Assembly: GCA_026414545.1 (NCBI GenBank)
Contig: JAOAIU010000074.1
Location: forward strand, 1-64,000
Length of the DNA stretch: 64,000 nucleotides
Source: Candidatus Saccharicenans sp.
GTDB lineage: Bacteria > Acidobacteriota > Aminicenantia > Aminicenantales > Saccharicenantaceae
Direction of reading: 5' to 3'
Shown here piece by piece: positions 41,605 to 50,647 of the stretch. Each line of letters starts with the position of its first letter. Position 1 is the first letter of the stretch. The notes below the pieces were generated by a model. The model did not search any database. It had not been told where the DNA came from and saw only the letters and a list, made by a program, of their open reading frames with translations. Position numbers and translations under genes: made by a program.

Positions 41605-42666
41605 ATGGTGGCCAACAGCGCTAAAAGATCACTTTCTTTCATGGAAAAGTACCTAACCCTGTGGATCTTTCTGGCCATGGGGCTGGGAATTTTCATCGGT
41701 TATTTCAGCCCGAAATTTACCCTTTTTATCTCCAGCCTGCAGGTCGGGGCGACCTCGGTACCGATTGCCATAGGACTGATCCTGATGATGTACCCGCCGC
41801 TGACGAAAGTTAAGTACGAGGAGATGGGAAAGGTTTTCAAGAACAAAAAATTGCTGGCGACTTCACTCAGCCTGAACTGGGTGGTCGGGCCCCTGGTCAT
41901 GTTCGGCCTGGCCGTGCTTTTCCTCCGGAATTATCCGGAGTACATGATCGGCGTCATCCTGGTTGGCCTGGCCCGGTGCATCGCCATGGTCCTGGTCTGG
42001 AACGAGCTGGCGGGTGGGGACCGGGAGCTGGCGGTGGGCCTGGTGGCCTTCAACGCCGTTTTCCAGGTGTTCTTCTACGCCGTTTATATTTATGTCTTCA
42101 TCACCTTGGCGCTTAATAAACTTAACCTGGTCTCCGGAGTCCAGGCCCATATTTCCATCTGGGAATCAGCCAGGACTGTTTTCATCTACCTGGGCATACC
42201 GTTTCTGGCCGGCCTTATTTCCCACTTTGGTCTGATAAGGCTAAAAGGGAGGGAATGGTTTGAAAACACTTTCGTTCCCCGCATCAGCCCTCTGACCATG
42301 GCTGCCCTGCTCTTCACCATCGTGGTCATGTTCTCCATGAAAGGAGAATACATTATCAAGAGACCCCAGGACGTGCTGCTGATTGCCGTGCCTCTGGTCA
42401 TCTATTTCTTCCTGATGTGGTTTGCAGCTTTTATTCTGGTCGGGCGGATGGGAGCCGGTTATGAGAAGACCACGGCCGTAGCTTTTACCGCGGCCAGCAA
42501 CGATTTTGAGCTGGCCATCGCTGTGGCCGTGGCCATTTTCGGCATCGGCTCCAACCAGGCCTTTGCCACGGTTATAGGGCCACTGCTGGAAGTGCCGGTT
42601 CTGATCATCCTGGTCAACGTGGCTCTGAGGCTGCGGCGAAAATTCGCCCCGGTTTCGGCTGGCTGA
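41605..42666 (+). CDS. acr3: Arsenite efflux permease Acr3
   Basis: 353-residue inner-membrane arsenite exporter of the BART superfamily, about ten helices. [19 protein letters not shown] contains the conserved transport Cys (C125), and [19 protein letters not shown] is the second signature with the family Glu. SD GGAG precedes the ATG. It is the last gene of the ArsR-controlled cluster (permease, thioredoxin-like, acr3). No arsC arsenate reductase is in the window, so either arsenite itself is the threat, as expected in anoxic settings, or a reductase is elsewhere. Confidence 0.95.
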   Translation: MVANSAKRSLSFMEKYLTLWIFLAMGLGIFIGYFSPKFTLFISSLQVGATSVPIAIGLILMMYPPLTKVKYEEMGKVFKNKKLLATSLSLNWVVGPLVMFGLAVLFLRNYPEYMIGVILVGLARCIAMVLVWNELAGGDRELAVGLVAFNAVFQVFFYAVYIYVFITLALNKLNLVSGVQAHISIWESARTVFIYLGIPFLAGLISHFGLIRLKGREWFENTFVPRISPLTMAALLFTIVVMFSMKGEYIIKRPQDVLLIAVPLVIYFFLMWFAAFILVGRMGAGYEKTTAVAFTAASNDFELAIAVAVAIFGIGSNQAFATVIGPLLEVPVLIILVNVALRLRRKFAPVSAG

Positions 42667-43098
42667 GCCTGGCCCCGGAAAGCGGAGGCGATACTCATTT
42701 TCGATTTTTTATCAGAAAAAATAATCTGCCCCGGGGGACCGAGTTTATCGCGATTTGAGCTCAGCCAGACTTCTTCGCTTATACCTTTATGCCTTCAACC
42801 TGGCCTCGCCCAGAGCTGGGGTGTGGTGACGGTTCAGCGGGCAGGTCGCACTTTTTATGATTCCACCGGGTTAGACTTAAATCTCGCCTGCCCCCGGGAA
42901 ATTATTGTTTCTGCCGGCAGAGGCAATTCGATTAACATCGGCCGCTAAATTTCATAAAATAGCTGCGGTTATGAATCATTGTCCTGTCAGGTTGTCACGA
43001 CCGTATTACCGGTCAATTAAATTCAGCGCTGGCGGGTATGTCCGTGGCCAGCTAAGGACTCAATTAATTAGCATAACAGGGTAAAAGGAGAGAAACGA
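42667..43098. other. Gene-free stretch after acr3
   Basis: 432 bases without a credible gene. A degraded GCGATACTCATTTTCGA segment at about 42688-42704 resembles the tail of the GGGGACAC repeat. No strong promoter or terminator recognised. Confidence 0.4.
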
Positions 43099-44058
43099 AT
43101 GGCCAGTATTAAAAAGCAATCGAGACGAGAATTCTTGAAGGCGGCCGGGCTGTCGAGCGCGGTCATCGCTTCCGGGGCAACTTCATCGCTGCTGGCCGGG
43201 CCGCAGCTTCTATCGAAAAAAACTGCCCCGGGTCAGCCCGCGGCGGCAGCCTTCAAGCTCAAGTATGCCCCGCCGTTCGGGATGTTTGAAGCCCATGCCG
43301 GCAAGGATCCTCTTGACCAGATGAGATTCATCGCCGACCAGGGCTTCCGGGCCATTTTTGATAACGGGCTGCCGGGTCGGCCCCCGGCCCAGCAGGAAGC
43401 CATTGCCCTCCAGGCCTCTAAGCTCGGCCTGGAAATTGGACCGTTTGTGGCCTATGCCGATTTTGCCGTCGAGTCTTTTGTGCTCCGGGATGAGTCAGTC
43501 CGTGAGATGCTCAGGGGGAAGCTCAGAACTGCCCTCGAAACCTCGAAGCGGACGGGCGCGAAACTGGCCCTCATGGTGCCCGGGCGTTATAACCAGCGGA
43601 TGGACTGGGATTACCAGACGGCCAACGTCATAGAAAACCTTAAATGGTGCGCTGAACTTTGTGAGCCTGAAGGTCTGGTCATAGTCCTCGAGCCACTCAA
43701 CCCCAAGGACCACCCCGGCCTCTTCCTGACCAGAATGTCCCAGGCTTACCAGATCTGTAAAGCCGTGGGCAGCCCCTCGGTCAAGATTCTGGATGACATC
43801 TACCATCAACAAATAACTGAGGGAAACATTATCCCCAACATTGAGGCCTGCTGGAGTGAAATTGCCTCTTTCCATCTGGGCGATACCCCGGGTCGAAAAG
43901 AACCCGGGACCGGCGAGTTGAATTTCAAGAACATTTTTAAGTATCTGCACGAGAAGGGCTACCGGGGCGTGCTCTGTATGGAGCACGGCAAGAGTAAGCC
44001 CGGAAAAGAAGGCGAGCTGGCCGTTATCCAGGCTTACCGTGAGGCCGACTCTTTCTGA
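43099..44058 (+). CDS. Tat-exported sugar isomerase/epimerase-like TIM-barrel protein
   Basis: 319-residue protein of the xylose isomerase-like TIM-barrel superfamily, near hydroxypyruvate isomerase. The N-terminus SRREFLKAAGLSSAVIASG is a twin-arginine signal, so it folds in the cytoplasm and works in the periplasm. Metal-site residues are seen in VIVLEPLNPKDHPG (Glu, His), KILDDIYHQQ (Asp, His), FHLGDTPGRKEPGTGELNF, and CMEHGKSKPG (Glu). SD AAAGGAG fits the ATG. It lies 437 nt upstream of a Tat-exported Gfo/Idh gene, likely a periplasmic sugar-converting pair. Confidence 0.88.
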   Translation: MASIKKQSRREFLKAAGLSSAVIASGATSSLLAGPQLLSKKTAPGQPAAAAFKLKYAPPFGMFEAHAGKDPLDQMRFIADQGFRAIFDNGLPGRPPAQQEAIALQASKLGLEIGPFVAYADFAVESFVLRDESVREMLRGKLRTALETSKRTGAKLALMVPGRYNQRMDWDYQTANVIENLKWCAELCEPEGLVIVLEPLNPKDHPGLFLTRMSQAYQICKAVGSPSVKILDDIYHQQITEGNIIPNIEACWSEIASFHLGDTPGRKEPGTGELNFKNIFKYLHEKGYRGVLCMEHGKSKPGKEGELAVIQAYREADSF

Positions 44059-44495
44059 GCCTGGCGGTAATGGATGTATTCCTATCGGGCGGCGGCTTCA
44101 GAGAAAAAAATTACAAGAAAAAAGAAATAGGAGGTAACGCCGATACCTGTCTGTTCACGGAGTGGTCTTTCTTCGGGACAGGCATCAAGGATGAAACTTT
44201 CCGCCGCCGATCGGTAAGCGCTAAACCCGGGGGGCGGGTGCTTCCAGGTAATATTTACAGGTTATTTTTGGCTGCAAGCCGGGCTCAGCTGGAAGCAGGG
44301 TTGCCCGTTATTTAATTAGATTTTAAACAGAGTCCCGGGTAGGACCCGGCCTTCCGGGGCAAATTTTTCTGAAGAGAAGTCGGGGGAATAACTGGCCCTT
44401 TGGGACGGGAAGGACTTTTTTAGAACCGATGTTAAGTATGGACAGAAAAAGGGTAAAAGTGATAAAAGAGGCATTGAAGAGAGGAGGAAAGCTAA
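44059..44495. other. Gene-free stretch between the two Tat-signal genes
   Basis: 437 bases with no gene I can support. CCTGTC/GACAGG arms (about 44145-44184) and CCGGGT-AGG-ACCCGG (about 44336-44350) are possible hairpins. The downstream gene has a good SD (GAGGAGG). Confidence 0.4.
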
Positions 44496-45824
44496 ATGAG
44501 AGATAAAAACGAACAGGAAAAAGAAATGTTAACCTCCGGGCTGAGCCGGAGGGATTTTTTGAAGACAGCTTCCATGGCCGCGGTGGTGGCTGCCGTATCC
44601 GGCAGTGGAGCCCTGTTTGCGGCCGGAGGCGAGAAAATACGGGTTGGATTGATAGGCTGCGGGGGACGGGGAACCGGGGCGGCCCTGGATTGTGCCGCGG
44701 CTGCGCCGGAGGTGGTCATCACGGCCATGGGCGACCTTTTCCCGGACATGGTGGAGAATTCCCTGAAAAGACTGCGAGAGAAACTTCCCCCGGAAAGAGT
44801 CCTGGTCACTCCAGAAACCTGCTTTACCGGTTTTGATGCCTACGAAAAAGTGGTCAAGGCAGAGGTTGACCTGGTGATCCTGGCTGCCCCACCATTTTTC
44901 CGGCCGGCTCACCTCAAGGCTGCGGTCGAAGCCGGCAAGCATGTCTTCATGGAAAAACCGGTGGCCGTGGACCCGGCTGGCATTCGTTCGGTTTTGGCCT
45001 CATCCGAGCTGGCCCGGCAAAAGGGACTGGCCATCGTGGCCGGTACCCAGCGCCGTCACCAGGCCCATTACCTGGAAATCATGAAGCGGATCCACAACGG
45101 CGACATAGGCGAGATAGTAGCCGCCCAGTGCTACTGGAACATGGGGGCCCTGTGGGTGGAGCGGGCGGCGCAGAACTGGGCCGACCGCATCATCAAGAAA
45201 TGGTCGGACATGGAATGGCAGGTCCGCAACTGGCTGTTTACGGTCTGGTGTTCGGGCGACCACATCGTCGAGCAGCACGTTCACAACCTGGATGTCATCA
45301 ACTGGGCCTTTGGCACTCATCCGGTGAAGTGCCTGGGCATGGGCGGGCGGGCTGCCCGGACCGACCCGATGTTCGGCAATGTCTACGACCATTTTGCCGT
45401 GGAATACGAGTATCCAAACGGGGCCCGGGTGCTGAGCATGTGCCGGCAAACGGCCGGGGCGGCTGAGAATGTTTCAGAAAGGGTGGTCGGGACCAGAGGA
45501 TTCGCCTACACCGACAGCGCCGATGGTTATATCAAGGGTGTAAAACCGTACAAGACCGAAAAAGAATCTCCCAATCCGTATGTCCAGGAGCATATCGATC
45601 TGATAAATAGCATCAAGTCCGGTAAGCCGCTTAATGAAGGCAAGCAAGTGGCTGAAAGCACGCTGACCGCCATCATGGGTCGGATGAGCGCCTACACCGG
45701 CCGGGCATTGAGCTGGGACTGGGTGCTGAACGCTTCCAGGCTGGACCTGACGCCGCCGCATCTTGAATTCCGTGAGCTGCCGCCGCTGGAGGTAGCCATT
45801 CCCGGCAAAACCCCCCTCCTCTAA
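44496..45824 (+). CDS. Tat-exported Gfo/Idh/MocA family oxidoreductase
   Basis: 442-residue NAD(P)-dependent sugar oxidoreductase. The Tat signal LSRRDFLKTASMAAVVAAVSG comes first (about residues 16-40); the Rossmann motif VGLIGCGGRGTG binds the dinucleotide; FMEKPVAVDP is the EKP motif with the catalytic Lys; HNLDVINW supplies the usual second catalytic His/Asp region. Tat export fits proteins that carry a tightly bound cofactor, as in glucose-fructose oxidoreductase. SD GAGGAGG. Followed by a terminator at 45835. Substrate unknown. Confidence 0.93.
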   Translation: MRDKNEQEKEMLTSGLSRRDFLKTASMAAVVAAVSGSGALFAAGGEKIRVGLIGCGGRGTGAALDCAAAAPEVVITAMGDLFPDMVENSLKRLREKLPPERVLVTPETCFTGFDAYEKVVKAEVDLVILAAPPFFRPAHLKAAVEAGKHVFMEKPVAVDPAGIRSVLASSELARQKGLAIVAGTQRRHQAHYLEIMKRIHNGDIGEIVAAQCYWNMGALWVERAAQNWADRIIKKWSDMEWQVRNWLFTVWCSGDHIVEQHVHNLDVINWAFGTHPVKCLGMGGRAARTDPMFGNVYDHFAVEYEYPNGARVLSMCRQTAGAAENVSERVVGTRGFAYTDSADGYIKGVKPYKTEKESPNPYVQEHIDLINSIKSGKPLNEGKQVAESTLTAIMGRMSAYTGRALSWDWVLNASRLDLTPPHLEFRELPPLEVAIPGKTPLL

Positions 45825-45834
45825 AAAGTAAACA

Positions 45835-45861
45835 GGGGACACCTTACGGTGCCTCTTTTTT
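45835..45861 (+). terminator. Terminator built from a GGGGACAC repeat
   Basis: GGGGACACC (45835-45843), TTAC loop, GGTGCCTC (45848-45855), with one bulged A and one G-U pair, then TTTTTT. It starts 10 nt after the Gfo/Idh stop. Confidence 0.7.
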
Positions 45862-45917
45862 GGTTGCCGCGGCCTGTTTAACTCGCTGAATAAGAATTAT
45901 TTATACGCCAGGAAATG

Positions 45918-45940
45918 AGGGACACTTTACAGTGTGCCCT
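45918..45940. repeat. GGGGACAC-type hairpin repeat
   Basis: AGGGACACT-TTAC-AGTGTGCCCT: 9-bp stem with one bulged G and the same TTAC loop as the terminator at 45835. Confidence 0.6.
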
Positions 45941-46054
45941 GAATCCCTGATTAAGCTAAACAGGCGGCTTGAATATTAATCCTCTTCTGGAAGATAATGG
46001 GACCAGATTTCAGGGTGATTTTCCAATCTGAAGATTTCGGGTAAGGAGCTATAA

Positions 46055-46483
46055 ATGCTAAGAAAGCTACTGGTCATCTTTTGTCTGGCAACAATTCTTA
46101 CATTCCTGGCCTCCTGCTTCTCCTACCAGAAACACCCCAAGCTTCACTACTATAGCGGTCCAAACGTTCCCGCTGAGTTTATCAACATAGTCAGGGCTAC
46201 CCCGTCGGAGATCGAATTCGTCCTACGGGTAAAGTTCCCCGAAAAAAAACTCTATCACCTGATACTCGACGGCGACGAACCTGTGGCCGAAGGCTGGTAT
46301 TCGACGGTCAGGGCCGACGGAACGTCCTACACCCTGGTGATGAAGCCCAAGCCCGGCCTGAGCTTTCAGCCAGGCAAAACCTACCGCCTGTGCATCGGTC
46401 AGCAGAGCCCGGAGTATGTCCAGCTGGAATCGAATAACTACCAGTGCCTGGCCGAGTATGTTTTTGTGTTCGAGGAAAAGTGA
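46055..46483 (+). CDS. Hypothetical lipoprotein
   Basis: 142-residue protein with a lipoprotein signal: basic start MLRK, hydrophobic core and the lipobox LASC (Cys21). The mature part is rich in beta-prone and aromatic residues, including a second Cys pair (in RLCIGQ and YQCLAEY) that could form a disulfide. No family recognised. SD AAGGAG. It is convergent with the WD40 gene, with no co-transcribed partner. Likely tethered to a membrane in the periplasm. Confidence 0.75.
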   Translation: MLRKLLVIFCLATILTFLASCFSYQKHPKLHYYSGPNVPAEFINIVRATPSEIEFVLRVKFPEKKLYHLILDGDEPVAEGWYSTVRADGTSYTLVMKPKPGLSFQPGKTYRLCIGQQSPEYVQLESNNYQCLAEYVFVFEEK

Positions 46484-46524
46484 CGAGAAAGCCGGGTGGC
46501 CAGACCTGACGCGCTGGCTACCGC

Positions 46525-47946
46525 TCACTTTGATTCCGGGCTGACTTCTCCGACCTTGACCACCGGGAGTTTCTTCCCGGTTATCGTGTCTTCAAGCACG
46601 GCTTCCTCGAGCCTCAGGTTCTCCAGGTCATGATACTTGAGCCGGCCGGTGAGCCGCAGTGTTCCGCCTTTCCTTTCCACCAGTTCTCTGGCTGCTTCTT
46701 TATCCACTGCTATGAACAGCTTATTTTTCTTAAATTGTATCTCGAACCCGCCGCGGTCAGCATTGTATTGACCGGCATTCAGGATGACGGTTTCTGCATA
46801 GGGAATTTCGACCTGCCCCACCCGGGCCTGGTATTCAGCCGTGGTTTCAAACGGGTCCTTTCTGAATTTATCGGCGATTCCGTAAGGGCTGATATCCCAG
46901 AGAATGGCCACTTCCTCCCCGCTGGATATCCCCGTGGCCAGAATTTTTCCGTCGGGACTGAAGGCTAAAGAATAGCAGAAGGGAATACGGAGAGTCCGTC
47001 CCTCATTACTCCTCAGGTCTAAAATCAGGACTGAAGTTTCCGCTTTTGGCTTTTCCCAGGGAAAGATCTGGGGCCCTAAGGCTGCAGCTATCAACCGGCC
47101 GTCCGGCGAGATGTCCACATCATTGACCCGGTCCGGCAGGGGATGGATGTCTTTTATCTTTTCGCCGCTGCTCATGTCCCAGATGATAATTCTCTTATCG
47201 GACCCCCCGCTGGCCAGCAGTTTTCCGTCCTGGCTGATGACAAAATCGGTGATCAAATCCTGGTGGCCTGAAAAAGACCTGACGATTTTACCTGAACCCG
47301 CCTCTACCAGCACAATTCTCTTGCTCTCATCACTGACCGCTATTTGTTTTCCATCGGGAGAAAATACCACGCGCCCGTAAGTACTGGATTTTTTCTTCAG
47401 AAAAGTCTTTATTTTTTTCCCGGTCAAGACATCCCAGAGTTCAAGCCCTCCGACGTTGGCTGCGATGACCAGGCATTTACCGTCTGGGCTGTAAGAGGCG
47501 TTAAGAGACGAACTGGCCCCGTCCAGAACCCGGCTTGTATAGTTCTTCAGGTCCCAGATGACAATTTTTTCTCGTCCCATGACCGTGGCCAGGGTCTCTC
47601 CGTCCGGGCTGAAGTCAAAGGTGCAGAATAAAACAGGGGATTTTGTCGGGACCGTCAAGATTTTTGTAAAACCGGTGCTGTAATTCCAGACCAGGGCGTT
47701 TTTTCCCCCTGATATGGCCAGCAGAGTGCCATCCGGGCTGAAAGCTATCTTTTCCGCCCGGCCCTGGCCCGGCAGGCTCATGGTTCTGTTGATGGGAACA
47801 ATTCCTGTAAGGGGCACCAGAATCGCGGAAGCCTCTTTCGGGGCTTCCTGTCCGGCCAGGACTATTGGCCAGGCCATGGCCAGGAACAGGGCCAGAATCG
47901 GGATTAATCTGGTAATTTTGACTCCCGGGTCAACCAGTCTTATCAT
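46525..47946 (-). CDS. Exported WD40-repeat protein
   Basis: 473-residue protein with an N-terminal hydrophobic signal segment (about 14-31) and a beta-propeller. WD-type blades are marked by repeated FSPDG/ISPDG motifs about every 40 residues (at least six between 65 and 345) and by IIIWD/ALVWN strand ends. A C-terminal domain (about 370-470) follows with no family I can name. Start: ATG at 47946, six nt after AGGAG; the ATG at 47952 abuts the SD. A scaffold role in the periplasm is likely. Confidence 0.85.
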   Translation of the reverse strand: MIRLVDPGVKITRLIPILALFLAMAWPIVLAGQEAPKEASAILVPLTGIVPINRTMSLPGQGRAEKIAFSPDGTLLAISGGKNALVWNYSTGFTKILTVPTKSPVLFCTFDFSPDGETLATVMGREKIVIWDLKNYTSRVLDGASSSLNASYSPDGKCLVIAANVGGLELWDVLTGKKIKTFLKKKSSTYGRVVFSPDGKQIAVSDESKRIVLVEAGSGKIVRSFSGHQDLITDFVISQDGKLLASGGSDKRIIIWDMSSGEKIKDIHPLPDRVNDVDISPDGRLIAAALGPQIFPWEKPKAETSVLILDLRSNEGRTLRIPFCYSLAFSPDGKILATGISSGEEVAILWDISPYGIADKFRKDPFETTAEYQARVGQVEIPYAETVILNAGQYNADRGGFEIQFKKNKLFIAVDKEAARELVERKGGTLRLTGRLKYHDLENLRLEEAVLEDTITGKKLPVVKVGEVSPESK

Positions 47947-48226
47947 TTCCATCTCCTGTTGGGCTTCAGGTGGCGAGGTTAGTACACCTCACCCTAATAA
48001 TTTACGGCAGAAATCGAAAACTTGTCCACCCGTTTTGGTCGGCCGGGGGTCTTGGGCTGCAAGAAAAAAAATGGAAGAAAATTTGCCGGCTGACGTCTAT
48101 ACATTCTGATTAAAAGATGAATTTGTTCTTTTGTTGATAGATTAGATGGCCTGTCCGGTTCTTAAACCGGCCTCGTCTGAGTTGATTCAGTCCTGTCAGG
48201 CGTTAGAAAAGACGGAAGTTCTTAAA

Positions 48227-50533
48227 ATGTCTAAGATCTCTTTCTGGATTAAATCATCTTTGCTGACCGTAACAGTTCTGGCAGCGCTTGCTTTTGGCAG
48301 TTCTTCATCCCTGGCCCTGGAGCCGGATCTGACCTACGGTCACTGGTCGCGGTTTTTCCTGGCCAGCCCGGCCCCTCAGGGGGTTCAGCTCCGCTACAAG
48401 AGGTCCGTGGGCGACGTGATCACCTACAAGCAGGTTTTTTATGCCGAACGCCAGGTGGCCCTCGACCGACCCGAGTTCTTCAAATTTCGCATCGAATGGA
48501 CAGTTAAGGTGGCCACGGTCGGAGAGAGAAACGGGAATTACATTCTGGCCATTCAATACAACCGCGAGCAGGCCAGACTCCTCAACCAGAAAGAACTGGA
48601 GGACATTCTTCCCCCGGAAGAAATCTTTGACGCCCTGGCCGAGCAGACAAATTTTGACCTGCAGACCACCAGGGTGGTAGAGGTTGATGACCTGGGGCGT
48701 AACCTCAACCACAGCTATTATTACAATGAGATGTTCTCCGGGCTCCACCCCCTGGCCACCAGGCTTTTCAGCCTGCCCGCCGAACCCGTCTACCCGGGGC
48801 TGACCTATGAAATTGAAGCTGAGGAACCCGTGGTGATAGCTTACAAAGGGTTAATTCCCTGGGTAATCGGCGAACTGCATTTTTTTGAAGGGAAAGTGGC
48901 CGGTGGCCAGCTTCGAGCTAGTTTCTTTAAGGACTCTGGTCTCCTGGAAAGCTTGGAGTACAAGGGCGAGTATCTGGTAAACCGCAAGCTGGTCAAAGAG
49001 ACTTATCTCTATTCATATCTCGGAAAAAAGAAAATGACCCTGGCCGAAATGCTCGGCGATGAAATGCTGAATAAAGCCGTGGTTCATGCGGCCCTGGACA
49101 GAAATTCTTTCAAGGTCCCGGCCTCGACCATCAAGTCCTTCCTGGATAGTCAAGATAAGGGTCGGCGTCGCCTGGCAGCTGCCTACTGTGCCATCAGGGG
49201 AATTCCGAACGGTCTGGACCTGGCCGCGTGGCAGACCGACCCCGACCCGGTGGTCAGGTTTAATGCCGTCAAGGCCCTGACCCTGCAGACGGCTAACCCC
49301 CGGTTGATGAAAGCCATTGCCCTGAATCCTGGCGATCCCTTACAGCTCCGGGCCCGGAATTTCCTGGAGAGAAGTTCATACTTCATTCCCGAACCCTACC
49401 GGCAGGAATTCCAAAAGCTTCAGGCTTATGTATACGGCCAGGGCGATTCTGAGCCGGAGACAAACATCGGCCTGGATAAACTGCAGATGATCCTGAAATT
49501 CATGAAGCCCGGGGGCAAACATCTCGGTGGCTTCTACAAGAAGCTTATTACCAACCCGGTCACCGGGAAGGTTCAGCCTTATTACCTGTACCTGCCCGTG
49601 GATTATGACCCCCTGGAGCTTTTTCCGGTCGTGGTCTACTTCGGCGGCGGGGATGGGCGCGGTGACCAGGCCCTGACCGAAGCCTATCAGGAGCTGATGA
49701 AGGCCGATGACCTGGCCAGCTACATCCTGGTGGCTCCCCAGGCCGAAGGCATGTGGTGGGAGGTGGCCTCAACGGAAGGCTTTGTCAAGATGATCAACGA
49801 AGTCCTGGCCACCTACAGCATCGATACCGACCGCCTCTATGCCGCCGGTACTTCCAACGGGGCCATGGCTACTTTCTTTTACGGGACACACCTGGCGGAC
49901 AGGTTTGCGGCCATTTTTTCCAACATGGGTTACCCGGTGGTCAAACATTCTCCCCCGGAAACGCCGCGCGACGCCGAAGTTTTGAAAAACCTGAAAAACA
50001 CCCCGGTTTACATTGTCCACGGCGACAGTGATACCATGGTCTTTCCCGTGGGCAGCCAGAGAGCCTACCAGACACTGCGCCGGCTGAAATATGATGTTAA
50101 GTATGATGAGTTCCCCGGGCGCGATCACGATATCAGGTTGAGTGAGCTTCGCGGAAAGATGATTCGCTGGTTCAGGGAGAAAATCCGGAATGCCGTTCCC
50201 AAAGAGATAGAGTACGTGATCAACGACGAGCAATTCAACTGGCATTACTGGGTCAGGGTTGACCGGGTGAAAGCCCTTCCTGCCCAGGTTTCAGCCGAGA
50301 TAGATGAAGCCAATAATGAGATCAGAATCAGGACGAAGAACGTAGAAAGTCTGACTGTCTTCTGCGACGGCCGGGAACTGGACCTGTCGCGAGAGGTGAA
50401 AATTTTCCTCAACAATAAGGAAGTATTCTCGGGCCTGGTGGAACCGTCGGCTCCGGCCATGCTGGAGATGACCCGCACCCGCCTGGACCCGGCCTTTAGC
50501 TTCGGTGCCTCCGTCAAAATCGAAGCCGAATGA
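48227..50533 (+). CDS. Secreted PHB-depolymerase/esterase-like alpha/beta hydrolase with large N-terminal region
   Basis: 768-residue exported protein. Signal peptide to about residue 30, then a beta-rich N-terminal domain (about 35-300), a helical HEAT-like segment (about 310-395), and a C-terminal alpha/beta hydrolase. The nucleophile elbow GTSNG gives S543 and the catalytic His is probably H634 in the GRDHD motif; the fold resembles poly(3-hydroxybutyrate) depolymerase/feruloyl esterase-like enzymes. The frame is open from 48146, but the ATG at 48227 starts the signal peptide and has GGAAG upstream. True substrate unknown. Confidence 0.82.
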   Translation: MSKISFWIKSSLLTVTVLAALAFGSSSSLALEPDLTYGHWSRFFLASPAPQGVQLRYKRSVGDVITYKQVFYAERQVALDRPEFFKFRIEWTVKVATVGERNGNYILAIQYNREQARLLNQKELEDILPPEEIFDALAEQTNFDLQTTRVVEVDDLGRNLNHSYYYNEMFSGLHPLATRLFSLPAEPVYPGLTYEIEAEEPVVIAYKGLIPWVIGELHFFEGKVAGGQLRASFFKDSGLLESLEYKGEYLVNRKLVKETYLYSYLGKKKMTLAEMLGDEMLNKAVVHAALDRNSFKVPASTIKSFLDSQDKGRRRLAAAYCAIRGIPNGLDLAAWQTDPDPVVRFNAVKALTLQTANPRLMKAIALNPGDPLQLRARNFLERSSYFIPEPYRQEFQKLQAYVYGQGDSEPETNIGLDKLQMILKFMKPGGKHLGGFYKKLITNPVTGKVQPYYLYLPVDYDPLELFPVVVYFGGGDGRGDQALTEAYQELMKADDLASYILVAPQAEGMWWEVASTEGFVKMINEVLATYSIDTDRLYAAGTSNGAMATFFYGTHLADRFAAIFSNMGYPVVKHSPPETPRDAEVLKNLKNTPVYIVHGDSDTMVFPVGSQRAYQTLRRLKYDVKYDEFPGRDHDIRLSELRGKMIRWFREKIRNAVPKEIEYVINDEQFNWHYWVRVDRVKALPAQVSAEIDEANNEIRIRTKNVESLTVFCDGRELDLSREVKIFLNNKEVFSGLVEPSAPAMLEMTRTRLDPAFSFGASVKIEAE

Positions 50534-50552
50534 AAAGGGGACTGACTGAACA

Positions 50553-50574
50553 GGGGACAACATACAGTGTCCCC
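50553..50574. repeat. GGGGACA hairpin repeat
   Basis: GGGGACA-N8-TGTCCCC, perfect 7-bp stem, 20 nt after the esterase stop. Same family as 45835 and 45918. Confidence 0.6.
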
Positions 50575-50647
50575 ACTTGTAATCCCGGCGATTAAGTTTT
50601 AATCTGTTAGCCTGGAAAAATCCGACAAAAGAGAGGTCACCGTAGCT

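Noticed and set aside
44070-44315. 81-codon plus-strand ORF between the two Tat-signal genes
   Set aside because: No SD and no protein-like pattern; codon use differs from neighbouring genes.
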